Shown: positions 1-6,829 of the stretch, piece after piece
How the letters are laid out: every line of letters starts with the position of its first letter
How positions within the stretch are numbered: the stretch's first letter is position 1
Origin: Asaia bogorensis
GTDB lineage: Bacteria; Pseudomonadota; Alphaproteobacteria; Acetobacterales; Acetobacteraceae
Assembly: GCA_945874515.1 (NCBI GenBank)
Contig: CAMCHA010000080.1
Span: 1-8,504 of the forward strand
Direction: 5' to 3'
DNA length: 8,504 bases
Notes under the pieces: generated by a model
What the model saw: the letters and a program-made list of their open reading frames with translations, nothing else
What the model was told of the DNA's origin: nothing
Databases searched by the model: none
Program-made: the position numbers and the translations under genes

Positions 1-129
1 GTGGTGCGCCAACCCGCGGAAGGCGCCCCGGCCTTTGATCCGACCAAGCCGGAAACGGATCATCAACTTCAACAGGCTTTGATACTGTTGCGCGGCATGG
101 CTTCGGCGCCACGCGGCGGGCAACGCTGA
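1..129 (+). CDS. C-terminal end of an S41 family carboxy-terminal processing protease (CtpA-like), 5' part outside the window
   Basis: Frame 1 is open from the first base to a TGA at 127-129 and encodes the last 42 residues of a protein that begins upstream of the window. The tail contains DPTKPETDHQLQQALILLRG, which resembles the segment near the end of bacterial S41 C-terminal processing peptidases, where a D-x-QL-x-x-AL-x-LL-x-G helix follows the protease domain. S41 proteases are periplasmic serine/lysine peptidases that trim or degrade envelope proteins. None of the catalytic or PDZ regions are visible, so the call rests on this short tail and on context: in many alphaproteobacteria a ctpA-type gene precedes a divergent polysaccharide deacetylase and rppH, as here. 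The next gene starts 7 bp after the stop, which suggests co-transcription. The family call is moderately sure; which S41 paralogue it is cannot be told. Confidence 0.7.
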   Translation: MVRQPAEGAPAFDPTKPETDHQLQQALILLRGMASAPRGGQR

Positions 130-136
130 GGATGTA

Positions 137-1333
137 ATGGCAGAAGGATTGCCGCGCCGGGTTTTCGCCGGCTGGCGCGGGCTTGGCCTGTTCTGGTTGC
201 TGGTGCTGTTGGTTTTGGGCGGTACTGCGCTTCGGCTTAACCGCTTGGGCCCGCCGGAGCCGCACGAAACCGTGGCTGAGGCACCGCAAGCGCCGGAAGC
301 TTTGGCGCCGGCCCCGGCTGGGGCAGAACCGGTGGCGCCGCCTGCAGCGATACTCGATCATACCTCCGCCCCTTCACCGGCCCAGGCGGTAGCGCCAGCA
401 CCGGCGATGCTTGAGCCGTCGCCCTCGGCCGCCGAGGCATCAGCGCAAACCCCTGCGGCCCCAGCGCCGCCGCCGCTTGATGTGCCTGTTGCGACCCCCG
501 ATTTCCCTGCCGCACGGCCCATCCCCGGGCCTGATCCTGCCCTGCTGGAACAAGGGCGCTTTGGCGCGCTTCCGCGCGTGGGTACTGACGGCCGCACGTC
601 CATCCGCGCCTATGCCGCGCAATTCGACCGGCAGGATACCCGCCCGCGCGTGGGCATCATCGTGGCCGATCTCGGCATTTCAAATGCGCAAACGGAAGAC
701 GCCATCCGCCGCCTACCGTCCGCCATTACCTTCACGATTTCGCCCTATGCGCCACGCGCCGCCCAGGTGGCGGAACGGTTGCGTGCTAAGGGCGCTGAAA
801 GCCTGATCGGCCTGCCGCTGGAGCCCACCGGCTACCCGCTGAATGACCCCGGCAATCGCGCCTTGCTGACCGGGCGTTCTGCGCCCGAGAACTTGGCCAA
901 TCTGGAATGGGTGCTGTCGCGCTTTCCGGGCTATGTCGGCGCCATCGGCGTGGTGGGCGGCATGCGTGGGGAGCGTTTTGCTTCCATGGAGCAAAGCTAT
1001 CTGGCGTTGCAGGAATCGCTTCGCAATCGCGGACTGTTATTTGTGGATGCCCGCCCGGGTGTTGCCGGTCCAGGGCGCGCCTGGGGCCGTTCGGTGGATG
1101 TAATCCTGGATGAACCAGCGACCCGGACGGAAATTGAACGGCGCCTTGTTGAACTTGAGACAATCGCGAAGGCGCGCGGTTCCGCCCTTGGCTTGGCGCA
1201 TGCCGCGACACCGGTGGTGGTGGATCGGCTGGTAGGTTGGGCGGCAGGGCTTGAACGCCGCGGTGTGGCGCTGGCGCCCATTTCGGTGCTGATCCGCCGC
1301 CCGCCGGAGACAGCGGAAACCCGCACGCAATGA
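137..1333 (+). CDS. Divergent polysaccharide deacetylase family protein (YibQ-like), membrane-anchored
   Basis: This 398-aa protein has three parts. Residues about 14-33 form a hydrophobic membrane anchor after a basic N-terminus. Residues about 40-135 are an Ala/Pro-rich, low-complexity linker that probably spans the periplasm or cell wall. Residues about 170-388 form the divergent polysaccharide deacetylase domain (Pfam Polysacc_deac_2, YibQ type). Recognisable landmarks are VGIIVADLG (172-180), TFTISPYAP (198-206), LPLEPTGYPLNDPG (226-239), GYVGAIG (265-271), LLFVDARPG (300-308) and a late His at 355. The family has a NodB-like barrel, but its physiological substrate is poorly established; it is usually tied to the cell envelope. 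ATG 137 is chosen because GAGGA lies at 128-132, overlapping the upstream stop region. The end overlaps the rppH start. Several positions differ from the YibQ pattern I recall (ADLG for DDLG, GGMRG in place of an N-x-MG-type motif), so catalytic competence is uncertain. Confidence 0.86.
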   Translation: MAEGLPRRVFAGWRGLGLFWLLVLLVLGGTALRLNRLGPPEPHETVAEAPQAPEALAPAPAGAEPVAPPAAILDHTSAPSPAQAVAPAPAMLEPSPSAAEASAQTPAAPAPPPLDVPVATPDFPAARPIPGPDPALLEQGRFGALPRVGTDGRTSIRAYAAQFDRQDTRPRVGIIVADLGISNAQTEDAIRRLPSAITFTISPYAPRAAQVAERLRAKGAESLIGLPLEPTGYPLNDPGNRALLTGRSAPENLANLEWVLSRFPGYVGAIGVVGGMRGERFASMEQSYLALQESLRNRGLLFVDARPGVAGPGRAWGRSVDVILDEPATRTEIERRLVELETIAKARGSALGLAHAATPVVVDRLVGWAAGLERRGVALAPISVLIRRPPETAETRTQ

Positions 1334-1809
1334 TGCTGCCCTATCGGGATAATGTCGGCGCGCTGCTGTTCAATGCGGCAGGCCAGGTGCTGGTGGCGCG
1401 CCGCGCCGATCTGCCCAATGCCGAAGGTGCGGCGGGCGGCTGGCAATTGCCCCAAGGCGGGATGGATGCGGGTGAAGACCCTTCCATCGCCATCTTCCGC
1501 GAATTGGAGGAGGAAATCGGCACCGCCAAGGCCGAGATCCTGGCTGAACATCCGCGCTGGCTATTCTATGATCTGCCGGCGGAACTGATCGGCAAGGCCT
1601 TGGGCGGCAAGTATCGCGGGCAACGGCAGAAATGGTTCGCGCTGCGCTTTTTGGGTGATGATTCTGACATCCGACTTGATCTTGACCCGCACCCGGAATT
1701 TGACGCCTGGCGCTGGGCGCAGCTTGGCGAATTGCCCGCGCTGGCGGTGGCCTTCAAGCGCGAGATTTATGAGGATCTGGCGCGGGAATTTGCGCGGTTT
1801 GGGGCGTAA
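1330..1809 (+). CDS. rppH: RNA pyrophosphohydrolase RppH (Nudix hydrolase)
   Basis: This 159-aa cytoplasmic Nudix hydrolase is predicted to remove pyrophosphate from the 5' triphosphate end of transcripts and so trigger RNase E-dependent decay; alphaproteobacterial members can also hydrolyse dinucleoside polyphosphates. The N-terminus MMLPYRDNVGALLFN matches the family start. A complete Nudix box begins at residue 38: G-x5-E-x7-RELEEEIG, with the metal-binding glutamates in REL-EEE. WQLPQGGMDAGED and KYRGQRQKWFALRF are further RppH/IalA landmarks, and the length is normal for the family. The ATG at 1330 overlaps the preceding TGA in an ATGATG arrangement, so initiation at 1330 or 1333 is equally possible and is probably coupled to translation of the upstream gene. 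The only purine-rich stretch upstream lies inside that gene. Confidence 0.95.
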   Translation: MMLPYRDNVGALLFNAAGQVLVARRADLPNAEGAAGGWQLPQGGMDAGEDPSIAIFRELEEEIGTAKAEILAEHPRWLFYDLPAELIGKALGGKYRGQRQKWFALRFLGDDSDIRLDLDPHPEFDAWRWAQLGELPALAVAFKREIYEDLAREFARFGA

Positions 1810-1836
1810 AATTTCGGCGTTTCCCTGCGCCGCCCA

Positions 1837-3864
1837 TCACGCCCCAACCAGCCCGCGCTTACGGAGCAACGCCTCCACCTGCGGCGGGCGCCCACGGAAG
1901 GCCGTGTAAAGCGCCATGGGGTCCGCCGTATCGCCGGCTTCAAAAATGCTTTTCAGCCGCGCGGCAAGGTCAGGGTGGAAGGGATTGCCCGCTTCCTCAA
2001 AAGCTTCAAACCCATCGGCATCCAGCACTTCGGCCCAAAGATAGAAGTAGTAGCCCGCCGCATAGCCATCACCGGAAAACAGATGCCCGAAATGGATCGG
2101 GCGGTGGCGCAACGCCATGCCCTCAGGCATGCCGATTTCGGCGAGGAAGGCGGTTTCGAATTCTGCCAGACTCAGGTCTTCCGGCGCCGTATGCCGATGC
2201 AGTGCCAGGTCAATCAAGGCGCAGGACAGGTATTCCACCATGGCGAAACCCTGCCCATCATTGCGCGCGGCCAGTACGCGGGTAAGCAGCGCTTCATCCA
2301 GGGCTTCGCCGGTTTCATGATGCCGCGCATGGGTTTGCAGTGTCTCCGGCAGGCTCAGCCAATTTTCCATGACCTGAGAGGGGAATTCCACAAAATCGCC
2401 AAGCACGGCGGTGCCGGATTGTGATGGATAGCGCGCGCGGCTCATCAGCCCATGCAGCGCATGGCCGAATTCGTGAAATAGCGTGCGTGCTTCATCAAAG
2501 GAAAGCAGCGTTGGTGTCGCGCGCGCGAGGTTATTGTTGTTGATGATGATGGGCGCGGTGCGACCGCTCAGGCCATCGGCCACGCGAAAGCTGCTCATCC
2601 AGGCGCCGGAGCGTTTGCCGGGACGGGCGAAGTTATCGAGCAGCAAAAGCCCGACATGATTGCCCGCGTCATCCAAGGCTTCAAAGGCGCGCAGATCGGC
2701 ATGGTAGCGCGGGATATCGGAGCGTTCTTCGAAGACAAGACCAAACAAGCGCCGCGCGGTATCAAAAACGGCGCGTAGCATGGCTTCCAATTCGAAATGC
2801 GGTTTCAGCGCGGCGCCATCGAAATTATGCTTCGCTTGCCGCGCGCGTTCCGCCCAATAGCGCCAATCCCAAGGCTCAATCGTGCCATGATGGCCGGCGG
2901 TGCGGGCGAATTCTTCAAGCTCAGCCTTCTCAGTGGCGATACGACGCTTGGCCGGTTCCCAGCAGGCGCGGAGCAATGCCTCGGCCGCGTCAGGTGATCC
3001 TGCCATGGTATCGCGCAGACGGAAGGAAGCGAAATCCGCCTCACCCAGCAATTGCGCACGTTCGCGCCGGAGCATTAGGATTTCGCGGATCAAAGGCGCA
3101 TTTTCGCGGCCCGCTGTCAGCGCGCCACGCGCTGCAAAGCCTCGCCAGAGTTTTTCGCGCAAATCGCGCCTGGCGGAGAAAGTCAGGAAAGGTTCGGCGG
3201 AAGAACGCGACAGGGTGAAGACATAGCCATCAAGCCCCGCTGCAGCCGCCGCTTCCCGAGCGGCGTGCCGGGCGAAATCGGGCAGGCCATCCAGATCGGC
3301 ATCGGTCAGCAGCATGCGCCATTCATTCTCATCGGCCAGCACATTCTGCCCGAAGCTTGTGTGCAGCGTGGCGAGGCGGGTGGAGATTTCCGAAAGCCGC
3401 GCGCGTGCCTTGGTATCAAGCCCCGCGCCGGCGCGCGTCAGGCGCAGATAAAGCCGTTCCAGCAGGCGGCGCTGATCGGGGGCAAGGTCCAGGCTATCGC
3501 GTGCCTCATGCAGCGCTGAGACGCGCCTGAAAATCGCCGGATCAAGCGCGATTGCCATGCGATGCGCGGCAAGCTTGGGCGCGATATCGCGTTCCACCTG
3601 TTGCAATGCGTCAGTCGCGTGGCTCGCCGCCAGGTTGAAAAACGTGGCGCCGATGCGGCTGAGTAGCCTGCCGGCGCCTTCCAGTGCTTCGATGGTATTG
3701 GCGAAGCTTGGCGCGGCCGGCTTGGCGCCGATTTCGGCTATTTCCGCACGATGCGCTGCCATGGCGGCATCGAAGGCGGGCGGGAAATGGCCGGGCTCAA
3801 TCGCCGTGAAGGGCGGCAGGCCAAAGGGGGTGGTCCAGGGGGTCAGCAGCGGATTTTCGGTCAT
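1837..3864 (-). CDS. dcp: M3 family metallopeptidase, peptidyl-dipeptidase Dcp type
   Basis: This 675-aa zinc peptidase is full length for the M3 family. The zinc site is HEFGH at residues 464-468 (H464, E465 catalytic, H468). The third ligand is E493, in DFVEFPSQ, 29 residues after H464 as in thimet-type oligopeptidases. A substrate-binding tail motif, GYAAGYYFYLWAEVLDAD, lies at about 600-616. The N-terminal half is the helical Peptidase_M3 N-domain, starting with NPLLTPW. There is no signal peptide, so it should act in the cytoplasm, clipping dipeptides from oligopeptides or completing protein turnover. DFVEFPSQ and the EVLDADGFEAF tail favour Dcp over oligopeptidase A (PrlC), but bacterial M3 names are often interchanged. 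The gene is convergent with rppH and divergent from the Bug gene. No strong ribosome-binding site precedes the ATG at 3864; the start is supported by the typical N-terminus and by there being no better in-frame site. Confidence 0.93.
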   Translation of the reverse strand: MTENPLLTPWTTPFGLPPFTAIEPGHFPPAFDAAMAAHRAEIAEIGAKPAAPSFANTIEALEGAGRLLSRIGATFFNLAASHATDALQQVERDIAPKLAAHRMAIALDPAIFRRVSALHEARDSLDLAPDQRRLLERLYLRLTRAGAGLDTKARARLSEISTRLATLHTSFGQNVLADENEWRMLLTDADLDGLPDFARHAAREAAAAAGLDGYVFTLSRSSAEPFLTFSARRDLREKLWRGFAARGALTAGRENAPLIREILMLRRERAQLLGEADFASFRLRDTMAGSPDAAEALLRACWEPAKRRIATEKAELEEFARTAGHHGTIEPWDWRYWAERARQAKHNFDGAALKPHFELEAMLRAVFDTARRLFGLVFEERSDIPRYHADLRAFEALDDAGNHVGLLLLDNFARPGKRSGAWMSSFRVADGLSGRTAPIIINNNNLARATPTLLSFDEARTLFHEFGHALHGLMSRARYPSQSGTAVLGDFVEFPSQVMENWLSLPETLQTHARHHETGEALDEALLTRVLAARNDGQGFAMVEYLSCALIDLALHRHTAPEDLSLAEFETAFLAEIGMPEGMALRHRPIHFGHLFSGDGYAAGYYFYLWAEVLDADGFEAFEEAGNPFHPDLAARLKSIFEAGDTADPMALYTAFRGRPPQVEALLRKRGLVGA

Positions 3865-4026
3865 GGTCCAAGGATGGGGCGGCGGGCGCGCGGCGTCGAG
3901 GGGCTTTCGCTATTCTCCCACGGCGCAGCTTACGCTAGAAACTTTCAGTCAAGGCTGAATGGCCGTGAAAAGTCACAGACCCAAGGCGTTACCAACGTCC
4001 TGGCAGCAATAGGGAGAATAACACCA
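3865..4026. other. Divergent intergenic region between dcp and the Bug gene
   Basis: These 162 bp must carry the promoters of both divergent genes. On the minus strand TTGACT (3952-3947) is a good -35-like hexamer, but the best -10-like hexamer, TAAGCT (3932-3927), is only 14 bp away, so the promoter is not convincing. A short inverted repeat, TTCAG-tcaagg-CTGAA (3944-3948 and 3955-3959), overlaps that hexamer and could be an operator half-site pair, or chance. A GGGAG at 4012-4016 serves as the ribosome-binding site of the Bug gene. I see no RNA gene or conserved riboswitch fold. Confidence 0.4.
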
Positions 4027-4998
4027 ATGATGCATCGGCGCGCGGCTTTTGGCTTGGCTTTGGCAGCGGGGCTTGCCCCCTATGTGGCGCATGCGCAGGC
4101 ATGGCGCCCAACGCGGCCTGTGCGCCTGGTGGTGCCCTTCGCGCCGGGTGGGTCGAATGACATTGTGGGCCGCATCATCGCCGAAGCGGCTGGCAATATT
4201 CTGGGCCAGCCCGTGGTGGTGGAAAACCGCGCCGGCGCGGGCAGCGTGATTGGCGCTGAAAATGTCGCGCGTTCCCCGGCGGATGGCTATACGGTGCTGA
4301 TCAATAGTGCGCACGCTTCGGTGCCGGCGCTGGTTGCGCGCGTGCCTTATGACACCATCAATGATTTCGTCGGTATCGCCGTCGCGGGGTTTTCGCCGCA
4401 TGTGCTGGTGTCCAATCCGCGCACGCCGGTAACTACGGCGGGCGAAATGGTTGCGCTGCTGCGCACTCATCCGGGGCGGTTTAATTTCGCTTCGGCCGGG
4501 ATCGGCAGCGGCGTGCATTTGGCGGGCGAGATTTTCCGCGGCATCAGCGCCGCGCAATTTGAATTGGTGCATTACCGCGGCGGCGGGCCAGGTGTTGCGG
4601 CGCTGGTGAGCGGTGAAGCGCAATTCGGCACGCCCACCATGGCATCCTGCCTTGGCCAGGTGCGTGGTGGTGGCGTGCGCGCACTTGCGGTGGCATCAAG
4701 CCAGCGCAGCCCGGCCTTGCCGGATGTGCCAAGCGCGACTGAAGCCGGCATTCCGGGTTTTATCTTTGAAGAATTCTTCCCAATGCTGGCCCCGGCCGGC
4801 ACGCCGGCCCCGATTGTGGCCGCCCTGGGGGCGGCCTTCCAAACCGCCATTCAGCAAAGCGCGCCGCGTCTGAATGAATTGGCCGGCGTTGTGCCGCGCG
4901 CTGGCTATGAAACGCCGGATCAGGTGATGAATCTGGTGCGCGAGGGCGTGAAAACCTACACCGATGTGCTGCGCGCTGCGGGTGTGAAGCCGGAATAA
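4027..4998 (+). CDS. Tripartite tricarboxylate transporter (Bug/TctC family) periplasmic substrate-binding protein
   Basis: From ATG 4027 the product is 323 aa. Residues 1-23 form a Sec signal peptide: basic MMHRR, then a hydrophobic stretch, with likely cleavage after AHA23 before QA. The mature part is a Bug-family binding protein (Bordetella uptake gene, Pfam TctC): RPVRLVVPFAPGGSNDIVGR carries the PGG-x-x-D ligand loop, followed by GQPVVVENRAGAGSVIGAE, SPADGYTVL, FNFASAGIGSGVHLAGE, HYRGGGPGVAALVSG and LPDVPSATEAGIPGF. All are standard positions. The family binds small carboxylates or amides; the ligand cannot be read from sequence. The frame is open upstream to 3751, but that part overlaps dcp antisense and lacks the signal peptide at its start. 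ATG 4027 (or the adjacent ATG 4030) follows GGGAG at 4012-4016. The neighbouring thiolase lies 27 bp downstream, and no TctA/TctB membrane subunits are in the window, so this is an orphan binding protein, as is common for Bug proteins. Confidence 0.93.
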   Translation: MMHRRAAFGLALAAGLAPYVAHAQAWRPTRPVRLVVPFAPGGSNDIVGRIIAEAAGNILGQPVVVENRAGAGSVIGAENVARSPADGYTVLINSAHASVPALVARVPYDTINDFVGIAVAGFSPHVLVSNPRTPVTTAGEMVALLRTHPGRFNFASAGIGSGVHLAGEIFRGISAAQFELVHYRGGGPGVAALVSGEAQFGTPTMASCLGQVRGGGVRALAVASSQRSPALPDVPSATEAGIPGFIFEEFFPMLAPAGTPAPIVAALGAAFQTAIQQSAPRLNELAGVVPRAGYETPDQVMNLVREGVKTYTDVLRAAGVKPE

Positions 4999-5025
4999 CA
5001 GCGCCGTTTGTGAGGAAACAATACC

Positions 5026-6228
5026 ATGCCCGAAGCTTTCATCTGCGCCGCCTTGCGCACCCCGATCGGTCGCTATGGCGGCAGCCTTTCTTCCGTGCGC
5101 CCGGATGATCTTGGCGCGGTGCCGCTGAAGGCGCTGATGGAACGCCACGCTTCGGTGGATTGGGCGGCAGTGGATGATGTGATCTTCGGCTGCGCCAATC
5201 AGGCGGGCGAAGATAACCGTAATGTCGCGCGCATGGCGCTGCTGCTGGCGGGGCTGCCGCAAGCCATCCCCGGCAGCACGGTGAACCGGCTTTGCGGTTC
5301 GGGCATGGATGCGGTGGGCATTGCCGCGCGTGCCATCCGCGCGGGCGAAGCGGAATTGATGATCGCGGGCGGTGTTGAAAGCATGTCTCGTGCGCCTTTC
5401 GTGATGCCCAAAGCCGAAAGCGCCTTTTCGCGCAGCAATGCGATTTATGACACGACCATTGGCTGGCGTTTCGTGAACCCTGCCATGCAAAAGCGCTACG
5501 GCACTGATTCCATGCCGGAGACAGCGGAGAACGTCGCTGCCGACCATAACATTGCGCGCGAAGATCAGGATGCCATGGCGCTGCGTTCCCAGGCGCGCGC
5601 CGCCGCCGCACAAAAGAATGGCCGGCTGGCCAAGGAAATCGTGCCGGTGACCATCCCCTCCCGGAAGGGGGAGCCCGTGGTGGTGAGTGCTGATGAACAT
5701 CCGCGTGAAACCTCCATGGAAGCGCTTGGCAAGTTGAAGCCGGTGGTGAAGCCGGATGGATCGGTGACCGCGGGCAATGCTTCGGGTGTCAATGACGGCG
5801 CCTGCGCTTTGATCATCGCGAGTGAGGCCGCGGCCAGGCGCCATGGGCTGACGCCGCTGGCGCGGTTTGTCGGTGTGGCAACGGCGGGCTGCGCGCCGCG
5901 CGTCATGGGCATTGGCCCGGTGCCGGCCACGCAAAAACTGTTTGCACGGCTTGGCATGACGCAAGAGCAGATGGATGTGATTGAATTGAATGAGGCCTTC
6001 GCGGCGCAGGGCCTGGCTGTGCTGCGTGGGCTTGGCATTGCCGATGATGATGCGCGCGTGAACCCGAATGGCGGCGCGATTGCGCTCGGCCATCCTTTGG
6101 GCATGAGCGGCGCGCGGCTGATTGCGACGGCCACGCATGAAATGCAGGAGCGTGGGCTGAAGCGCGCTTTGGCCACCATGTGCATCGGTGTGGGGCAGGG
6201 CATTGCGACAGTGTTGGAAAGGGTTTGA
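5026..6228 (+). CDS. pcaF: Thiolase, probable 3-oxoadipyl-CoA thiolase (PcaF-like)
   Basis: This 400-aa thiolase has all the catalytic residues: nucleophile C90 in NRLCGSGM, N322-E323 in NEAF, H356 in GGAIALGHP, and the second cysteine C386 in MCIGVGQG. The stretch from IFGCANQAGEDNRNVARMA (53-71) through the nucleophile to GGVESMSRAPFVM (115-127) is close to PcaF/PaaJ-type beta-ketoadipyl-CoA thiolases, which cleave 3-oxoadipyl-CoA with CoA to succinyl-CoA and acetyl-CoA at the end of the protocatechuate/catechol or phenylacetate routes. An acetoacetyl-CoA or broader 3-ketoacyl-CoA thiolase remains possible, because no pcaIJ or other pca genes are visible. The enzyme is cytoplasmic. GAGGAA at 5012-5017 places the start at ATG 5026. 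It is probably co-transcribed with the Bug gene, whose stop ends 27 bp upstream, which suggests that the imported carboxylate feeds this acyl-CoA pathway. Confidence 0.87.
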   Translation: MPEAFICAALRTPIGRYGGSLSSVRPDDLGAVPLKALMERHASVDWAAVDDVIFGCANQAGEDNRNVARMALLLAGLPQAIPGSTVNRLCGSGMDAVGIAARAIRAGEAELMIAGGVESMSRAPFVMPKAESAFSRSNAIYDTTIGWRFVNPAMQKRYGTDSMPETAENVAADHNIAREDQDAMALRSQARAAAAQKNGRLAKEIVPVTIPSRKGEPVVVSADEHPRETSMEALGKLKPVVKPDGSVTAGNASGVNDGACALIIASEAAARRHGLTPLARFVGVATAGCAPRVMGIGPVPATQKLFARLGMTQEQMDVIELNEAFAAQGLAVLRGLGIADDDARVNPNGGAIALGHPLGMSGARLIATATHEMQERGLKRALATMCIGVGQGIATVLERV

Positions 6229-6257
6229 TTGACCCTTCACTGCCATAAGGGCGCCAT

Positions 6258-6294
6258 AGGGAAGTCCGGATTTTTGGCTTCCTTGTGATTTTTG
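6258..6294 (+). terminator. Possible weak intrinsic terminator after the thiolase gene
   Basis: An inverted repeat AGGGAAG (6258-6264) and CTTCCTT (6278-6284) can pair over 7 bp with one G-T wobble and a 13-nt loop. It is followed by GTGATTTTTG. The stem is AT-rich for this genome, the loop is long, and the T run is offset by four bases. It could lower read-through into the small genes, or it could equally be a leader hairpin upstream of the next start at 6312. Confidence 0.3.
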
Positions 6295-6311
6295 TTGAGG
6301 GATGCCGCCCG

Positions 6312-6614
6312 ATGTTGCTGCGCGTTGTTGTTTTGGGTCTTGTGGTCTCAAGCGCGTCCTTTGCGCAGCAAATGGTCCCTGCGCATAATGGTTCCTGCCC
6401 ATCGGGTTCCAGCCATGCGGGGTCTGGCTATTGCCGATCTTCCTCCGGCGCGGGGTTTGTCGCGGCGCAGAACGGGTCCTGCCCTTCGGGTGCCAGCCAT
6501 GCGGGGGCGGGGTATTGCCGGACGGATGGGCGGGCTGAATATGTGCCAAGTCGGGGCGGTTCCTGCCCATCGGGCACCAGCCATGCCGGCGCGGGGTATT
6601 GCAAAGGGCGTTGA
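6312..6614 (+). CDS. Small secreted cysteine-rich protein with three 28-residue repeats
   Basis: From ATG 6312 (GAGGG at 6297-6301) the product is 100 aa. Residues 1-18 look like a Sec signal peptide: MLLR, a Val/Leu core, and SFA before QQ. The mature part is almost entirely three tandem modules starting at V22, V50 and V78, the last one shortened. Each has the core GSCPSG-x-SHAG-x-GYC (C29/C41, C57/C69, C85/C97), giving exactly one C-x11-C pair and one His per module. Short linkers carry Ser, Gly and charged residues. The even number of cysteines in an exported protein suggests one disulfide per module; metal binding by Cys/His is an alternative. I recall loosely similar CPSGY-type repeats in alphaproteobacterial hypothetical proteins but can name no function. 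A GTG at 6285 in the same frame would bury the signal peptide and is not preferred. It heads a row of four small genes. Confidence 0.8.
   Translation: MLLRVVVLGLVVSSASFAQQMVPAHNGSCPSGSSHAGSGYCRSSSGAGFVAAQNGSCPSGASHAGAGYCRTDGRAEYVPSRGGSCPSGTSHAGAGYCKGR
6375..6611 (+). repeat. Three tandem 84-bp coding repeats (third truncated)
   Basis: Unit 1 spans 6375-6458, unit 2 spans 6459-6542, and partial unit 3 spans 6543-6611. The 48-bp cores (6390-6437, 6474-6521, 6558-6605) differ from each other by 7 to 9 bases by hand count. Many differences are synonymous or fall in the one variable position of each motif. The period is an exact multiple of three, and the conserved blocks follow protein motifs, so this is internal gene duplication under protein-level constraint, not a non-coding array. 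Confidence 0.85.
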
Positions 6615-6643
6615 TGCCGCAACAAAAAGGGAGAAACCCATTC

Positions 6644-6829
6644 ATGCAGGCCATCGGCAAGGCACTCAGCCAAAGCCTGGATCAGGCGACCTATGCGGGC
6701 TATCGCCTGGGCTTCGAAGCTGCGCGGGAAGAAGCGGCGTTGCTCGCGGAATTGGCCGGGCAGGGGGCGCTGGCCGCACAGCTTCGCGCCATGCGGCCAC
6801 TGCCCGATAAGGGTGAGAAAACCGCATGA
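6644..6829 (+). CDS. Small Ala-rich helical protein of unknown function (61 aa)
   Basis: I do not recognise this protein. ATG 6644 is preferred because AAGGGAG lies at 6627-6633, 10 bp upstream; in-frame ATGs at 6599 and 6614 would overlap the previous gene's end or precede this site. The 61-aa product (start MQAIGKALSQSLDQAT) has no signal peptide, cysteine or membrane segment. The middle, roughly residues 10-45 (YAGYRLGFEAAREEAALLAE and on), is Ala/Leu/Glu-rich and should form one or two amphipathic helices, followed by a basic/charged tail MRPLPDKGEKTA. It starts 29 bp after the repeat-protein gene, and its stop overlaps the next start by 4 bp (ATGA), which argues that it is translated and coupled to the zinc-ribbon gene. 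A role as a small adaptor or regulator is possible but unsupported. Confidence 0.65.
   Translation: MQAIGKALSQSLDQATYAGYRLGFEAAREEAALLAELAGQGALAAQLRAMRPLPDKGEKTA

Noticed and set aside
1810..1836. Terminator between convergent rppH and dcp
   Set aside because: Only a 4-bp GGCG/CGCC pairing with no T run on either strand is visible in this gap.
3751..4026. Upstream in-frame extension of the Bug gene
   Set aside because: It runs antisense through the dcp start, and the signal peptide and ribosome-binding site place the real start at 4027.
4794..4809. Perfect 7-bp inverted repeat with a 2-nt spacer in the Bug gene
   Set aside because: It encodes the ordinary family segment around PAGTPAP. GCCGGC palindromes are expected in such codon usage and no T run follows.
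6229..6257. Possible sigma-70 promoter for the small-gene row (TTGACC at 6229-6234)
   Set aside because: No acceptable -10 hexamer lies 16 to 19 bp downstream; the candidates (CGCCAT, GCCATA) match the consensus poorly.
6375..6611. Tandem repeats considered as a CRISPR or other non-coding array
   Set aside because: The period is 84 bp with no distinct spacers, the units stay in frame, and conservation follows protein motifs inside an open reading frame with a signal peptide.
4696..6660. A 654-codon open frame on the minus strand spanning the Bug gene, the thiolase and the repeat-protein gene
   Set aside because: It lies antisense to two clear conserved genes, has Arg/His-rich low-complexity composition typical of reverse-strand reading of high-GC codons, and shows no recognisable domain. 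Its repeats are only the complement of the 84-bp units.
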